Source of the DNA: Alphaproteobacteria bacterium
GTDB taxonomy: Bacteria > Pseudomonadota > Alphaproteobacteria > Rhizobiales > Xanthobacteraceae
Length of the DNA stretch: 14,734 nucleotides
Assembly (NCBI GenBank): GCA_005883445.1
Contig: VAZL01000031.1
Coordinates: 1 to 14,734 of the forward strand
Reading direction: 5' to 3'
This document shows, piece by piece, positions 1 through 7,551 of this stretch. Below the pieces are notes generated by a model. It did no database searches. It was not told the DNA's origin and saw only the letters and a list, made by a program, of their open reading frames with translations. Within the stretch, counting starts at the first letter, position 1, and each line of letters starts with the position of its first letter. The translations under genes were made by a program, and so were the position numbers.

Positions 1-1431
1 AATCAGCACGACCGCGACGTCGAGCCTGAATTCGGAGATGGCGGCATCGATGTAATAGCCGAGCGTTGCCACTCCCAAGATCCCGAAGATCGCACTCTCG
101 CGCAGGATGATCTCCCATCGGTAAAGCGCGTAGGCGAGGAACTGACCGTAGAGACGCGGCACGGTTTCGTAGCTGTAGAGATTGACGCCGCTCGGTGCGT
201 CCCGCCGATATTCCAGCACGTCGGCATGACGACCCATCAAATAGCCGACGATGGCGCCATTGTGGAGCGACAATGCGATGATCGCCGGCAGCATCGAGGG
301 GCCCAGCAACTGCAGCAGCACGTAGACCAGCATGTATTCGGGCGTCGACCGCACCACCACGAGCGCGACGCGCCCGAGCGGCTGTCCGAGCCGGCCGGCA
401 AATCTCCTGCAGATGAACGGGAACAGAATGAGCGCGATCAATCCCATGGCCACCAGCGCCACCTGCGAGAGCACCAGGGTCTGGATCACGCCCGGCACCG
501 CCTGTTTGGTGATGATCGGCCACAGCCAGGCGGAGAAGTTTTCCCAGGTCGCGGCCGCGAGCAGGTCGGCGTTCCGCAGCGGCGTCGGGATGATGTCGTG
601 GGTCAGAAAGCGCGTGAGGTTGGCGAGCGCGGAGCCGCCGCCGATGGTTTCGGGCAGCACCAGCACGCTGGCGATGATCAGGAACGGCACCGTCGACGGC
701 CGCGCCCATAGGCGGCGTGTGCCGATGAGAACGTAAAAGGCAAACAGCAGCGCGGCCGCCTCGCGGTAGTGGCCCTGCTTGAAGAAGGAATCGAGATGAA
801 AGCCGATGGTCGGTAGACCGATGAAGCCCAGCACCAGGGTCGAGCGCATGCCGCATTCGAGCCGATAGAGCGTGTAGGTCCAGAATTGCGGCGCCAGCTC
901 CGGGATACGCGCATAGGCGAAGCGGGCAATGGTCGATGTTCCCGCCGGCAACACGCGTTCGGCCGACAGGTCGGCCTCTTCGATCATCTCCGCGAATACT
1001 TTTGCGAAGATGCCGGAGTACGGAATGGCGACGGCAAGAATGCCTGTCGTTGCCGACAGGCCCGCGATTTGGATCAACAGCAATGCCCAAAACATCTCGT
1101 GCACAGAGCGCAGGAACGCGCAGAGAAGCCTTACGGCGCGCAACCGTGCGAATACCAGCGCCAGCAGAAGCCCGGCGCTCGCTCCAATCGCGACGCCGAG
1201 CACGGCGAACGCGACGGTCCACACCACACTCATCATCTCGATGGAGAAAAAGTCTGGCCGGATCAGGCCGGCCGCGAGACGCCGCAGCTCGGCCCACGGG
1301 TTGAGCGCGCTCACCGCAACGTCGGACACTACAAGCGCGACCGCGGCGATCAGCAGGAACAGCCAGCTGACGGATCGATAGCGGAGCTGCGGGAGTGTGG
1401 GGCTCCGTGTCGGCATGGCCTTCGGGATCAT
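1..1431 (-). CDS. Fused double-domain PhnE-like ABC transporter permease (partial, 3' end beyond left edge)
   Basis: An open frame runs from the ATG at 1431-1429 to the left edge with no stop (477 codons seen). It is strongly hydrophobic, with repeated membrane segments (about residues 22-40, 68-95, 115-140, 245-263, 315-340, 355-390). Two PhnE-type halves are visible. The first has an EAA-like cytoplasmic loop at about 169-210 (RIPELAPQFWTYTLYRLE, then GFIGLPTIGF). The second repeats it at about 419-460 (YETVPRLYGQF, then ILGVATLGYYID). This is therefore one polypeptide carrying both transmembrane domains, as known for some phosphonate/phosphite-type importers. Its start overlaps the ATPase stop as ATGA, so the two are probably translationally coupled. 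With the ATPase and binding protein it should form an inner-membrane importer. The ligand is inferred to be a selenium oxyanion because the operon begins with senB; a phosphonate or phosphite cannot be excluded from the permease alone. Confidence 0.88.
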   Translation of the reverse strand, partial: MIPKAMPTRSPTLPQLRYRSVSWLFLLIAAVALVVSDVAVSALNPWAELRRLAAGLIRPDFFSIEMMSVVWTVAFAVLGVAIGASAGLLLALVFARLRAVRLLCAFLRSVHEMFWALLLIQIAGLSATTGILAVAIPYSGIFAKVFAEMIEEADLSAERVLPAGTSTIARFAYARIPELAPQFWTYTLYRLECGMRSTLVLGFIGLPTIGFHLDSFFKQGHYREAAALLFAFYVLIGTRRLWARPSTVPFLIIASVLVLPETIGGGSALANLTRFLTHDIIPTPLRNADLLAAATWENFSAWLWPIITKQAVPGVIQTLVLSQVALVAMGLIALILFPFICRRFAGRLGQPLGRVALVVVRSTPEYMLVYVLLQLLGPSMLPAIIALSLHNGAIVGYLMGRHADVLEYRRDAPSGVNLYSYETVPRLYGQFLAYALYRWEIILRESAIFGILGVATLGYYIDAAISEFRLDVAVVLI

Positions 1432-2087
1432 CCGCCGTAATACGGGATGAGGTCGGCTGCGGCGACCGTGCGCGCCGGCGCGTCGAGCACGATGCGCCCG
1501 TCCTCGATCACGACGACGCGATCGGCATGGGCGAGCGCAAGGGAAATATCGTGCATGGCGAAGATCGCAGTGTCGTGGCGCGCGCACAGCTTGCCGAGAA
1601 TATCCGCGCCCTGGCGACGGTCGAGCGCCGACACCGGCTCGTCGGCGATCACGATCGAGCGCTCGTTGTAGAGAGCACGAGCGACCGAAGCGCGTTGCTG
1701 TTGGCCGCCGGACAGCGTCCCTGCTTGCTCGAACAGCTTGTCGGCGAGCCCCACGAGTTCGAGCGTGCCTTCGACCTCGGCGACATCGCGCCTCGCCGGC
1801 CACACCAAATTGCGCAGATTGTGCCAAGTCGAGTGTCGATCGAGCCGGCCCATATAGACGTTGTGGAAGACCGATAGCGTCTTTACCAGCGCCGCCGCCT
1901 GCGGGATCAACGCGACTTTATCAACGAGCCGGGAGTGAAGCAGGTTGAGCAGCGTCGACTTGCCGGCGCCGGATCTGCCCATGACCGCGACGCGCTCGCC
2001 CACGCTGATCGTCAGGTCGACGTCGTACAGCACGGCGCGGCCGGCGTAGCCGGCCGACGCCCTGCACAATTCGACCAATGCCGGCAC
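1428..2087 (-). CDS. PhnC-like ABC transporter ATP-binding protein
   Basis: This 219-residue cytoplasmic ATPase energises the adjacent permease. All ABC motifs are visible: Walker A GRSGAGKST (37-45), Q-loop glutamine Q63, signature LSGGQQQR (125-132), Walker B SIVIADEP with D-loop SALD (144-156) and the H-loop histidine H179. It resembles PhnC-type subunits of phosphonate/phosphite/selenate-like importers but is shorter than the usual roughly 250-270 residues; the region between Walker A and the Q-loop is compact. It starts 10 bases after the binding-protein stop and its stop overlaps the permease ATG, so the three genes form one operon. The exact substrate cannot be read from the ATPase. 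Function as an importer ATPase is near certain. Confidence 0.93.
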   Translation of the reverse strand: MPALVELCRASAGYAGRAVLYDVDLTISVGERVAVMGRSGAGKSTLLNLLHSRLVDKVALIPQAAALVKTLSVFHNVYMGRLDRHSTWHNLRNLVWPARRDVAEVEGTLELVGLADKLFEQAGTLSGGQQQRASVARALYNERSIVIADEPVSALDRRQGADILGKLCARHDTAIFAMHDISLALAHADRVVVIEDGRIVLDAPARTVAAADLIPYYGG

Positions 2088-2097
2088 GGCGAGGGCT

Positions 2098-2964
2098 TCA
2101 GTTCAGGAGGTTGGTGACCTTGCCGACCTCCTCAATGGGATCGTAGTCGGAATTCTTGGCAGGGATGAACTTCGAGCGGGCGAATTGATCGAGGATAGCC
2201 TTATCGTCGATGGCGAGCAACGCCGCGCGCAGCTTCTCCTTGAAGCCCGCGCCGTACGTCTTGTCGACATCGCCGCGCACCGTCCATTGGTAGTCGGGAA
2301 AGGTCGGCGTCTCCCAGATCACGATGACCTGCGCCGGATCGATCTTGCCGGCGCGCTTGTCGAGTTCCCAAACGGTGAAGTCGAGCACGCCGACCTCGAA
2401 GGCGCCGGACTGCACTAGCTGGATCGTCCGACTGTGGTCGCCGGAGAAACCGACGCGCGCAAAGACTTCGTCGGGACCGCGCCCGAATGCGCTGCGGATG
2501 AAATACTCCGGCATCAACCGACCGGAGGTCGAGGCGCGCGATCCGAAGGTGAACGATTTGCCCGCGATCTCCTTCGGAAACTCCTTCGACGGGACGAGGC
2601 CGGTCTTGGTGTTGGCGATGATGAACGACTTGAACGCCACGTCTTCCGCGCCTTGCGCGATCGCCTCCGAGCCCGGCACCTGGCGGCGAGCCTGCACGCC
2701 GGTGAAACCGCCGAACCAAGCCAATTGCACCTGGCCGTTGGTGAACGCAGTCACGGCAGCGGGATAGCTCTTCACCGGTAGGTATTTTACCGGCACGCCA
2801 AGCTTGCTCTGGAGATATTCGGCGACCCGCGTGAAGCGTTCGACTAGGCGAGTTTCGTCCTGGTCGGGTATTGCCGTGAACACAAAGACGGGTTTGTCTT
2901 GCGAGATAGCCGCGCCGCTGAATAAAGACATCGCAAGCGCCAACGCTGCCATAGCCCATTTCAT
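2098..2964 (-). CDS. PhnD-like periplasmic binding protein, putative selenate/selenium-oxyanion type
   Basis: This 288-residue secreted protein has a Sec signal peptide (about 1-22, MKWAMAALALAMSLFSGAA). The body matches the PhnD/phosphite-binding superfamily and in particular, from memory of the family, the clade annotated 'putative selenate ABC transporter substrate-binding protein'. Seen features are FTAIPDQDET (29-38), a VQLAWFGGFTGVQAR segment (79-93), FTFGSRASTSGRLMPEYF (138-155) and the late VIWETPTFPDYQWT. That clade was defined by co-occurrence with the selenium gene selD; its ligand is predicted, not proven as far as I know. The start is supported by a GGGAG ribosome binding site about 7 bases upstream. 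The gene lies 93 bases after senB and 10 before the ATPase. The senB neighbour independently supports a selenium ligand. Phosphonate or phosphite is the main alternative. Confidence 0.85.
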   Translation of the reverse strand: MKWAMAALALAMSLFSGAAISQDKPVFVFTAIPDQDETRLVERFTRVAEYLQSKLGVPVKYLPVKSYPAAVTAFTNGQVQLAWFGGFTGVQARRQVPGSEAIAQGAEDVAFKSFIIANTKTGLVPSKEFPKEIAGKSFTFGSRASTSGRLMPEYFIRSAFGRGPDEVFARVGFSGDHSRTIQLVQSGAFEVGVLDFTVWELDKRAGKIDPAQVIVIWETPTFPDYQWTVRGDVDKTYGAGFKEKLRAALLAIDDKAILDQFARSKFIPAKNSDYDPIEEVGKVTNLLN

Positions 2965-3057
2965 CGACAGCTCCCTTTGGTCGTGACCAAGATCATTGAT
3001 AGACCTGCTCGACCCGACGGAAGTTCAAAATCGGGCCGAAATCGCATCACATGTTTG

Positions 3058-4083
3058 TCAGGTCCGTTGCAGCCTGTCACTTCCCAACCTATCCGCTCGC
3101 CGGTTCCGGCGCTGGGGTGATGGAGATTTTGCCAGGGTCTCGTCGATCAACTTTTTCCACGCGGCCTTCTCGCGCGCGGGCCGAAACAGATGGGCGCGCC
3201 GCGCGATCGCGCGCTGCAAGCGCTCGAGGAACGCGGCGTCGGTCTCGATCCGGTGCAGCAGCCGCGCCAGCGCTTCGGTATCACCGATCGGAAAGTAGCC
3301 CGGGTAATCGCGTCCAAGCAGGCCAATCGAACCGTCGATGCGCGTGGCCAGCACCGGAACGCGGGCGGCGACGGCTTCGGACATGACGTTCGCTCCCCCT
3401 TCGCTGAGCGACGATAGAACCATGGCCCGCGCACGGCCGAGCAGACGCCGGACCTCTGCGCGCGGCCGGTCGCCGCGCCAGACGTAGCGTGGATTGGCCG
3501 CCATCTCGGCCTTCGCCGTTGCCGCCCATCGCGGCGTCTCGGCGGCTCCGAGATGCACGATGCGAATCCGCGAGCTTGCCGGCAAGCGTCGCGCGGCCTT
3601 GGCGGCGCGGAATGGATCCTTTACTTCGCGCAGATGGCCGATCACGGCCACGTCGAAACGACGCGTCGGTCGGCGCCGCACACGACGCAGCGGCGCAGCC
3701 GATTGATGCACGACGCAAACCTTTGCTCGAAACCGCGCGGGCACGCGCCGTCGCACGAGCTCCTGCAATGCGACGAGCCGATCGGCGCATGCGAGAGAGC
3801 GCAGCGTCGGCCTTGGGTCGCGATTGATATAATCGTAGACGTCGGTGCCGCTCAAAGCCACGATCAGCGGCCGATCAGGGTAAAGCTCGCGAAACTTCCG
3901 AATGCTGGCCGAGCTGCGCCACGCGTGGATGGCAATCATCAGGTCTGCGGACGCTCCATTATATCGGGAGGCAGTGTGAACGCGATGGCCAAGCTCGCGC
4001 AAGATCCGCGTCCAGCGCGTACCGGTGGTCTGGTTTCCGGACCGTGACGACGAACGAGCTGGTGTGATAACAACGATCTTCAT
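3058..4083 (-). CDS. senB: Selenosugar synthase-like glycosyltransferase (SenB; TIGR04348-type)
   Basis: This is a 341-residue GT-B fold glycosyltransferase. In the characterised selenoneine pathway SenB makes the C-Se bond of a selenosugar from selenophosphate and a UDP-sugar such as UDP-N-acetylglucosamine. Seen here are an N-terminal MKIVVITPARSSSRSGN segment, IVALSGTDVYDYI (74-86), VIGHLREVKDPFRAAKAAR (147-165), and the C-terminal nucleotide-sugar motif EGGANVMSE (228-236, an E-x7-E pattern) followed by PVLATRIDGSIGLLG and DYPGYFPIGDTEALARLL. This pattern agrees with my memory of the TIGR04348 family, to which SenB belongs. The start at 4083 is chosen because family homology begins at MKIVV; a longer reading to 4236 would lie inside senA and add non-homologous residues. 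The last 20 residues are basic and probably unstructured. The gene heads the minus-strand operon with the importer genes and diverges from senA. Confidence 0.88.
   Translation of the reverse strand: MKIVVITPARSSSRSGNQTTGTRWTRILRELGHRVHTASRYNGASADLMIAIHAWRSSASIRKFRELYPDRPLIVALSGTDVYDYINRDPRPTLRSLACADRLVALQELVRRRVPARFRAKVCVVHQSAAPLRRVRRRPTRRFDVAVIGHLREVKDPFRAAKAARRLPASSRIRIVHLGAAETPRWAATAKAEMAANPRYVWRGDRPRAEVRRLLGRARAMVLSSLSEGGANVMSEAVAARVPVLATRIDGSIGLLGRDYPGYFPIGDTEALARLLHRIETDAAFLERLQRAIARRAHLFRPAREKAAWKKLIDETLAKSPSPQRRNRRADRLGSDRLQRT
4044..4071 (+). promoter_or_regulatory. Candidate senA promoter inside the senB 5' end
   Basis: GTGACG (4044-4049, 4 of 6 to TTGACA) and GATAAC (4066-4071, 4 of 6 to TATAAT, preceded by TGT as a possible extended -10) are separated by 16 bases. 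The -10 ends 10 bases before the senA ATG, so a transcript would be leaderless or nearly so. That fits the absence of a clear ribosome binding site there. Any senA promoter must lie in senB coding sequence because the two start codons overlap. This is weak, pattern-only evidence. Confidence 0.25.
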
Positions 4084-5404
4084 GAACGAAGACCTGGTAT
4101 ATCGGCCGACGAGCGCCGCCACAGCCGACGAACTGGCGGCCCAGCTCTGCAATATACGCACGTGCACCCGTCGCGTGACGGACGATCTGTCGATGCGGCA
4201 GTTGATGGGACCGATGCTGCCGATCGTCAATCCCATACTTTGGGAGATCGGGCACGTCGGCTGGTTCCACGAATACTGGACGCTGCGTCACGCTCACGGC
4301 GAAGCGCCGATTCTCGACCGCGCGGACCGCCTGTGGAACTCGAGCACGGTCGCCCACGCAACCCGCTGGGACCTGGACTTGCCCGACCGCAACGGCGTGT
4401 TCGGGTACATGGCGGATGTGCTGGGGCGGCAGCTTGACCGCCTCGGCGGCGGAATCGAGCTCCCGGCCTGCTATTTCTACGACCTCTCGATCCGGCACGA
4501 GGATATGCACGTCGAGGCGCTCGTCTATACGCGACAGACGCTCGGATACGCGCGGCCCGAACGTCTTGGCGATCCGGCAAGTCATCGCGCCGGGGCATGG
4601 AGAGGCGACGTCGAGGTGCCCGGCGGGCGCTGGCGGCTCGGCTCGACCGCCGCCGATGGCTTCATTTTCGACAACGAGAAGTGGGCGCACGAGGTCGACA
4701 TCGCGCCGTTCCGGATTGCCAAGGCCCCGGTTACGAATGCCGAGTTCGCCGCGTTCGTCGACGACGGCGGTTATCGCCGACGGGAATTCTGGAGCGCGGC
4801 GGGCTGGGCCTGGCGCGAGCGCGTAGCGGCCGAGAAGCCGGTCTACTGGCTCAAGCATGACGGCGGCAGCTGGACGTGGCGCCGCTACGACAAAGTCGAG
4901 CAACTCCCGCCGCACGCGCCGGTGACGTTCGTCAATTGGTATGAGGCGCAAGCCTGGTGCAACTGGGCCAAGCGCAAACTTCCGACCGAGGCCGAATGGG
5001 AAGCCGCGGCCGTCGGCGAAGCGAGCCCGGACGGCTCCCGCTTGGCCGACTGCAAGCGTCGCTGGCCCTGGGGCGATGCGGCGCCGAGCGGCGAACACGC
5101 CAACCTCGATTTCGCCTTCGGCGATCCGCTCGAGGTCGCGGCTTGCGCCGCGGGCGACAGCGCCTTCGGATGCCGGCAGATGATCGGCAACGTGTGGGAA
5201 TGGACGGCCTCGGATTTCGTGGCGTTCGCCGGCTTCGCCGCGGACCCATACGAAGATTATTCGCAGCCGTGGTTCAACACGCGCAAGGTGTTGCGCGGGG
5301 GAAGCTTCGCCACGAGTGCACGCATCGCGCGTCCGCTCTACCGCAACTTCTTCACGCCCGAGCGCAACGACGTCATCGCCGGATTTCGTACCTGCGCGCT
5401 ATGA
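4082..5404 (+). CDS. senA: Selenoneine synthase-like non-heme iron enzyme (SenA, EgtB paralogue)
   Basis: This 440-residue cytoplasmic enzyme has an N-terminal DinB-like helical domain and a C-terminal FGE-sulfatase/C-type-lectin-like domain, as in EgtB. Iron ligands are visible: H58 in WEIGHVGWFHE and the HxxxHxE motif at H139/H143/E145 (RHEDMHVE). The C-terminal half has PVTNAEFAAFV, VTFVNWYEAQAWCNW, LPTEAEWE, MIGNVWEWTASDF, VLRGGSFATSARIARPLYRN and GFRTCAL. It differs from the true EgtB at 10961 in the window, for example RGGSFAT where EgtB has RGSSHAT, which supports the SenA branch. Known SenA enzymes use O2 and Fe(II) to couple a selenosugar to hercynine on the way to selenoneine. The start at 4082 gives a normal N-terminus; a GTG at 4025 would add 19 unsupported residues. 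It is divergent from senB, and its last 32 bases overlap the convergent cupin gene. EgtB-like sulfur chemistry is the alternative. Confidence 0.87.
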   Translation: MNEDLVYRPTSAATADELAAQLCNIRTCTRRVTDDLSMRQLMGPMLPIVNPILWEIGHVGWFHEYWTLRHAHGEAPILDRADRLWNSSTVAHATRWDLDLPDRNGVFGYMADVLGRQLDRLGGGIELPACYFYDLSIRHEDMHVEALVYTRQTLGYARPERLGDPASHRAGAWRGDVEVPGGRWRLGSTAADGFIFDNEKWAHEVDIAPFRIAKAPVTNAEFAAFVDDGGYRRREFWSAAGWAWRERVAAEKPVYWLKHDGGSWTWRRYDKVEQLPPHAPVTFVNWYEAQAWCNWAKRKLPTEAEWEAAAVGEASPDGSRLADCKRRWPWGDAAPSGEHANLDFAFGDPLEVAACAAGDSAFGCRQMIGNVWEWTASDFVAFAGFAADPYEDYSQPWFNTRKVLRGGSFATSARIARPLYRNFFTPERNDVIAGFRTCAL

Positions 5405-6200
5405 ACGGCCGGCGCCGGCATGATTGCTTGCTCCGCAGCGCCGGAAATCGGCAAGCCTCGCTACCGGCCAGTGTGCCTCTCGGCAACAAATAGGTGGTGA
5501 AGACGCGGGCCGTGCCCGCCGACCTATTCTCCTCGCCAAGCAGGGTGCCAGCGGGCGCCGACCAAGCCTCCCCCGGCTGGTAGACCTTGCGCTCGCCGCC
5601 GATCTGGTACGTGACTTCGCTAGCTATAACGATGTTTGCCGTAAAGCCGACGGACGCGCGTTGCGCGCGCCAGCTCGGAGCGAGGTCGGCCACCTGCTGC
5701 ACGATCTCCGTTTCTGCAGGCAGAGCGGACAGAGGAAACCTCACTTCGCACGCGATCGTCGGCTCGAATGGGGACTCCAGCACCGCCGTGGTTTGGGCGC
5801 ACCCCGGAGGCAACAGAAAATTGGTCAGGAGGCGAGCCTCGCCCCGTCCGGTATTGCCGGCGGCGTGAACTTCGCCGGAACTGTCGGTCCAAGCCTGTCC
5901 GGCTCGATGGGGATGTTCCATGCCGGCGTGTCGCAGGGTGATTTCGCCTTCGAGCACAAGATTGATCGCCTGACCCCCATGCGTGTGCCAGGAGGTCCAC
6001 GCGCCGGGAGGAAAGTCTACCACGAGCTGTACCACCTCCGCCTGCAGGGGAGCACTCGCGACGTCGAACCGCGACTCCGCGACAATCCTACGGTCCGACA
6101 GGCCGCCGGCATCAAGACTGAGAACGCTGGCCGGGCTTGCGGCCGTCGCGATCGCGATGCTCAGAATTCGCCGCCTCGTATAATTGCGGCTATTGGGCAT
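5373..6200 (-). CDS. Exported cupin-domain protein with Tat-like signal
   Basis: This 275-residue protein starts with a twin-arginine-type leader (YTRRRILSIA, residues 7-16, then a short hydrophobic stretch to about 29), so export to the periplasm is likely. The first cupin barrel has HTHGGQAINLVLEGEI (72-87) with H72 and H74, and a second-motif histidine H112, consistent with a metal site. A second, histidine-poor barrel follows (about 165-245: VIASEVTYQIGGERKVYQPGEAW), probably a degenerate bicupin half. The substrate is unknown. The gene begins 18 bases after the radical SAM stop with GAGGAA as ribosome binding site, so the two are co-transcribed. The last 10 codons overlap the end of senA tail to tail. 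The C-terminus is Cys/Arg-rich and looks unconserved, so the true end of the domain may be near residue 250. A link to selenium is only by position. Confidence 0.78.
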   Translation of the reverse strand: MPNSRNYTRRRILSIAIATAASPASVLSLDAGGLSDRRIVAESRFDVASAPLQAEVVQLVVDFPPGAWTSWHTHGGQAINLVLEGEITLRHAGMEHPHRAGQAWTDSSGEVHAAGNTGRGEARLLTNFLLPPGCAQTTAVLESPFEPTIACEVRFPLSALPAETEIVQQVADLAPSWRAQRASVGFTANIVIASEVTYQIGGERKVYQPGEAWSAPAGTLLGEENRSAGTARVFTTYLLPRGTLAGSEACRFPALRSKQSCRRRPFIARRYEIRR

Positions 6201-6218
6201 AGGGCATTCCTCATTCGT

Positions 6219-7289
6219 TCAACGTGCCGTCACGATCGTCGTGCAGGCGCTTTCGAGCTTGGGAAGTTCGCGGCTCTTCGCCATCTGCACCTTCAGCTTG
6301 CGGCAGTCGCCGCGGACGACCGGACAGTAGGGATCAGGCTCGTCGAGGGCGTGCAGCAGGCGACGCCGCCCAGCACATCCTCCACCGCAGGTCCCGACAT
6401 AGCTGCAACCCTTGCAGGCGGACGGCACCCCGCGCGCCTGAGCAAATGGATCGGTATTCGTGATGTCGGGACCGACGTCGAGCAAAAGATCGAGCGGCGC
6501 GCCGCCGCCCGGCCAATAAACGCACGGCTGCACCGTCGCACGCGGCGTCACCCGTACCGTTGCGGCCCCGCAGCCGCCGCGGCGTGCCGGCAGGCCCGCC
6601 ATCGCACGCACCAGCGGCTCTCCGATCGCAATCGCGTCGGTACGGGCAAATAGTGCCTCAAATCCCTGCCAATATTCATCATAGGTGAGTGCGAACGCGT
6701 CGGAACGTACGGATTGATAGACATTGATGCGCAAGGGCGCATCATACGCTTTGACGATTTCAGCGATGTCGGCAAGGCGATCGAAATTCGATCGCATCAT
6801 GACGGCAATGAAGGTGACCGACACGCCCAAGTCGCGGCAGCGTGCGGCTTGTTGATGGATGAGACTCCAGTTTCCAGCGCCACGTTGCCGGTCCTGCTCG
6901 GCCTCGGTCGGATAGTCGAGCGAGAACTCGATATCGTGAAAGGCGGTCACCTCGGCGTCGTCCAGCGCCTCGATCGAATAGCCGTTCGACGTGATCGTCA
7001 GCTTGATCGGCTCGGAGCGCAAATAGCTCACGAACTCGGCAAAGTCCGGATGCATGCCGTTCTCACCGGTGCCGAGATTGACCGAACGCACCGGTAAGCT
7101 CTTCATCACCGCCCGGACCTGCGCGAGCGATAAGCGGTCGAGACTGGTCGGATCGCGATAACAGAACGCGCACGCCAGATTGCATTCGTTGGTAAGCCCG
7201 ACGCCGAGTGCAAATCGGCGCTCAGTCGTCTCGCTCGAGCTGTCGCGGGATTGTGATGCAGAAATGACCATCGTCGTTACGCCCCTCAT
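6219..7289 (-). CDS. Radical SAM protein with SPASM domain
   Basis: This 356-residue protein has the radical SAM cluster motif CNLACAFC (C36, C40, C43), SVNLGTGENGMHP in the place of the usual GGEP strand (69-81) and TITSNGYS. The C-terminal part shows a textbook SPASM spacing: C240, C256, then C292-x2-C295-x5-C301-x3-C305, then C322, with an extra C329. SPASM proteins carry two auxiliary Fe-S clusters and usually modify peptides or proteins, or act in cofactor pathways. The target here is not recognisable, and no small precursor-peptide gene was found beside it. The start could be M1 at 7289 or M7 at 7271; AGGGG lies 10 bases before M7 and favours the latter. It is transcribed with the downstream cupin gene and separated from the divergent DoxX gene by about 260 bases. 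The family call is firm, the function open. Confidence 0.88.
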   Translation of the reverse strand: MRGVTTMVISASQSRDSSSETTERRFALGVGLTNECNLACAFCYRDPTSLDRLSLAQVRAVMKSLPVRSVNLGTGENGMHPDFAEFVSYLRSEPIKLTITSNGYSIEALDDAEVTAFHDIEFSLDYPTEAEQDRQRGAGNWSLIHQQAARCRDLGVSVTFIAVMMRSNFDRLADIAEIVKAYDAPLRINVYQSVRSDAFALTYDEYWQGFEALFARTDAIAIGEPLVRAMAGLPARRGGCGAATVRVTPRATVQPCVYWPGGGAPLDLLLDVGPDITNTDPFAQARGVPSACKGCSYVGTCGGGCAGRRRLLHALDEPDPYCPVVRGDCRKLKVQMAKSRELPKLESACTTIVTAR

Positions 7290-7551
7290 GCTAGACGCTT
7301 GACGAAGCCGTGCCTTCGGTCATTCTCGCTGCCGATGAACTTAGCGGTGGGGCTCCAGTCAGACCAGCAGCCCGAACGCCGGAACGATCACGTTAGAGTG
7401 TACGAAGAGAGGTTCGCGCCGCCCACGAGCGCCCTCGCGCTGTCCGCAATTGCCGTTGGTAACGCCCAAAGCTCACAGTATGGCGGTGCACAAATCCCCG
7501 CGCCTGCGCGCGAAGGCGCCCGCGCCGAGGTCTCATCGCTGGAGGCGTCCC

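Noticed and set aside
226..1440. Several plus-strand ORFs (161, 134, 184 and 150 residues) covering 226-1440
   Set aside because: They are antisense to the permease frame, which is continuous, hydrophobic and matches PhnE in both halves. The plus-strand products are Arg/Gln-rich with no family features.
4084..4236. Longer senB reading starting at 4236
   Set aside because: The extra 51 residues lie inside senA and do not resemble the family, whose homology begins at MKIVV (4083).
3959..5098. 379-residue minus-strand ORF opposite senA
   Set aside because: GC-rich shadow of senA, Arg/Pro/Val-rich, with no recognisable motifs; senA has complete EgtB-type motifs.
5424..6653. 409-residue plus-strand ORF across the cupin and radical SAM genes
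   Set aside because: It spans the junction of two well-supported minus-strand genes and has low-complexity Arg-rich content.
7500..7519. Short inverted repeat GCGCCT / AGGCGC upstream of the DoxX-like gene
   Set aside because: Six-base stem in GC-rich sequence is expected by chance; no T-run or known operator pattern.
6219..7551. Search for a RiPP precursor peptide next to the radical SAM gene
   Set aside because: No small ORF with a ribosome binding site and a core-like C-terminus was found in the 7290-7551 gap or between the radical SAM and cupin genes.
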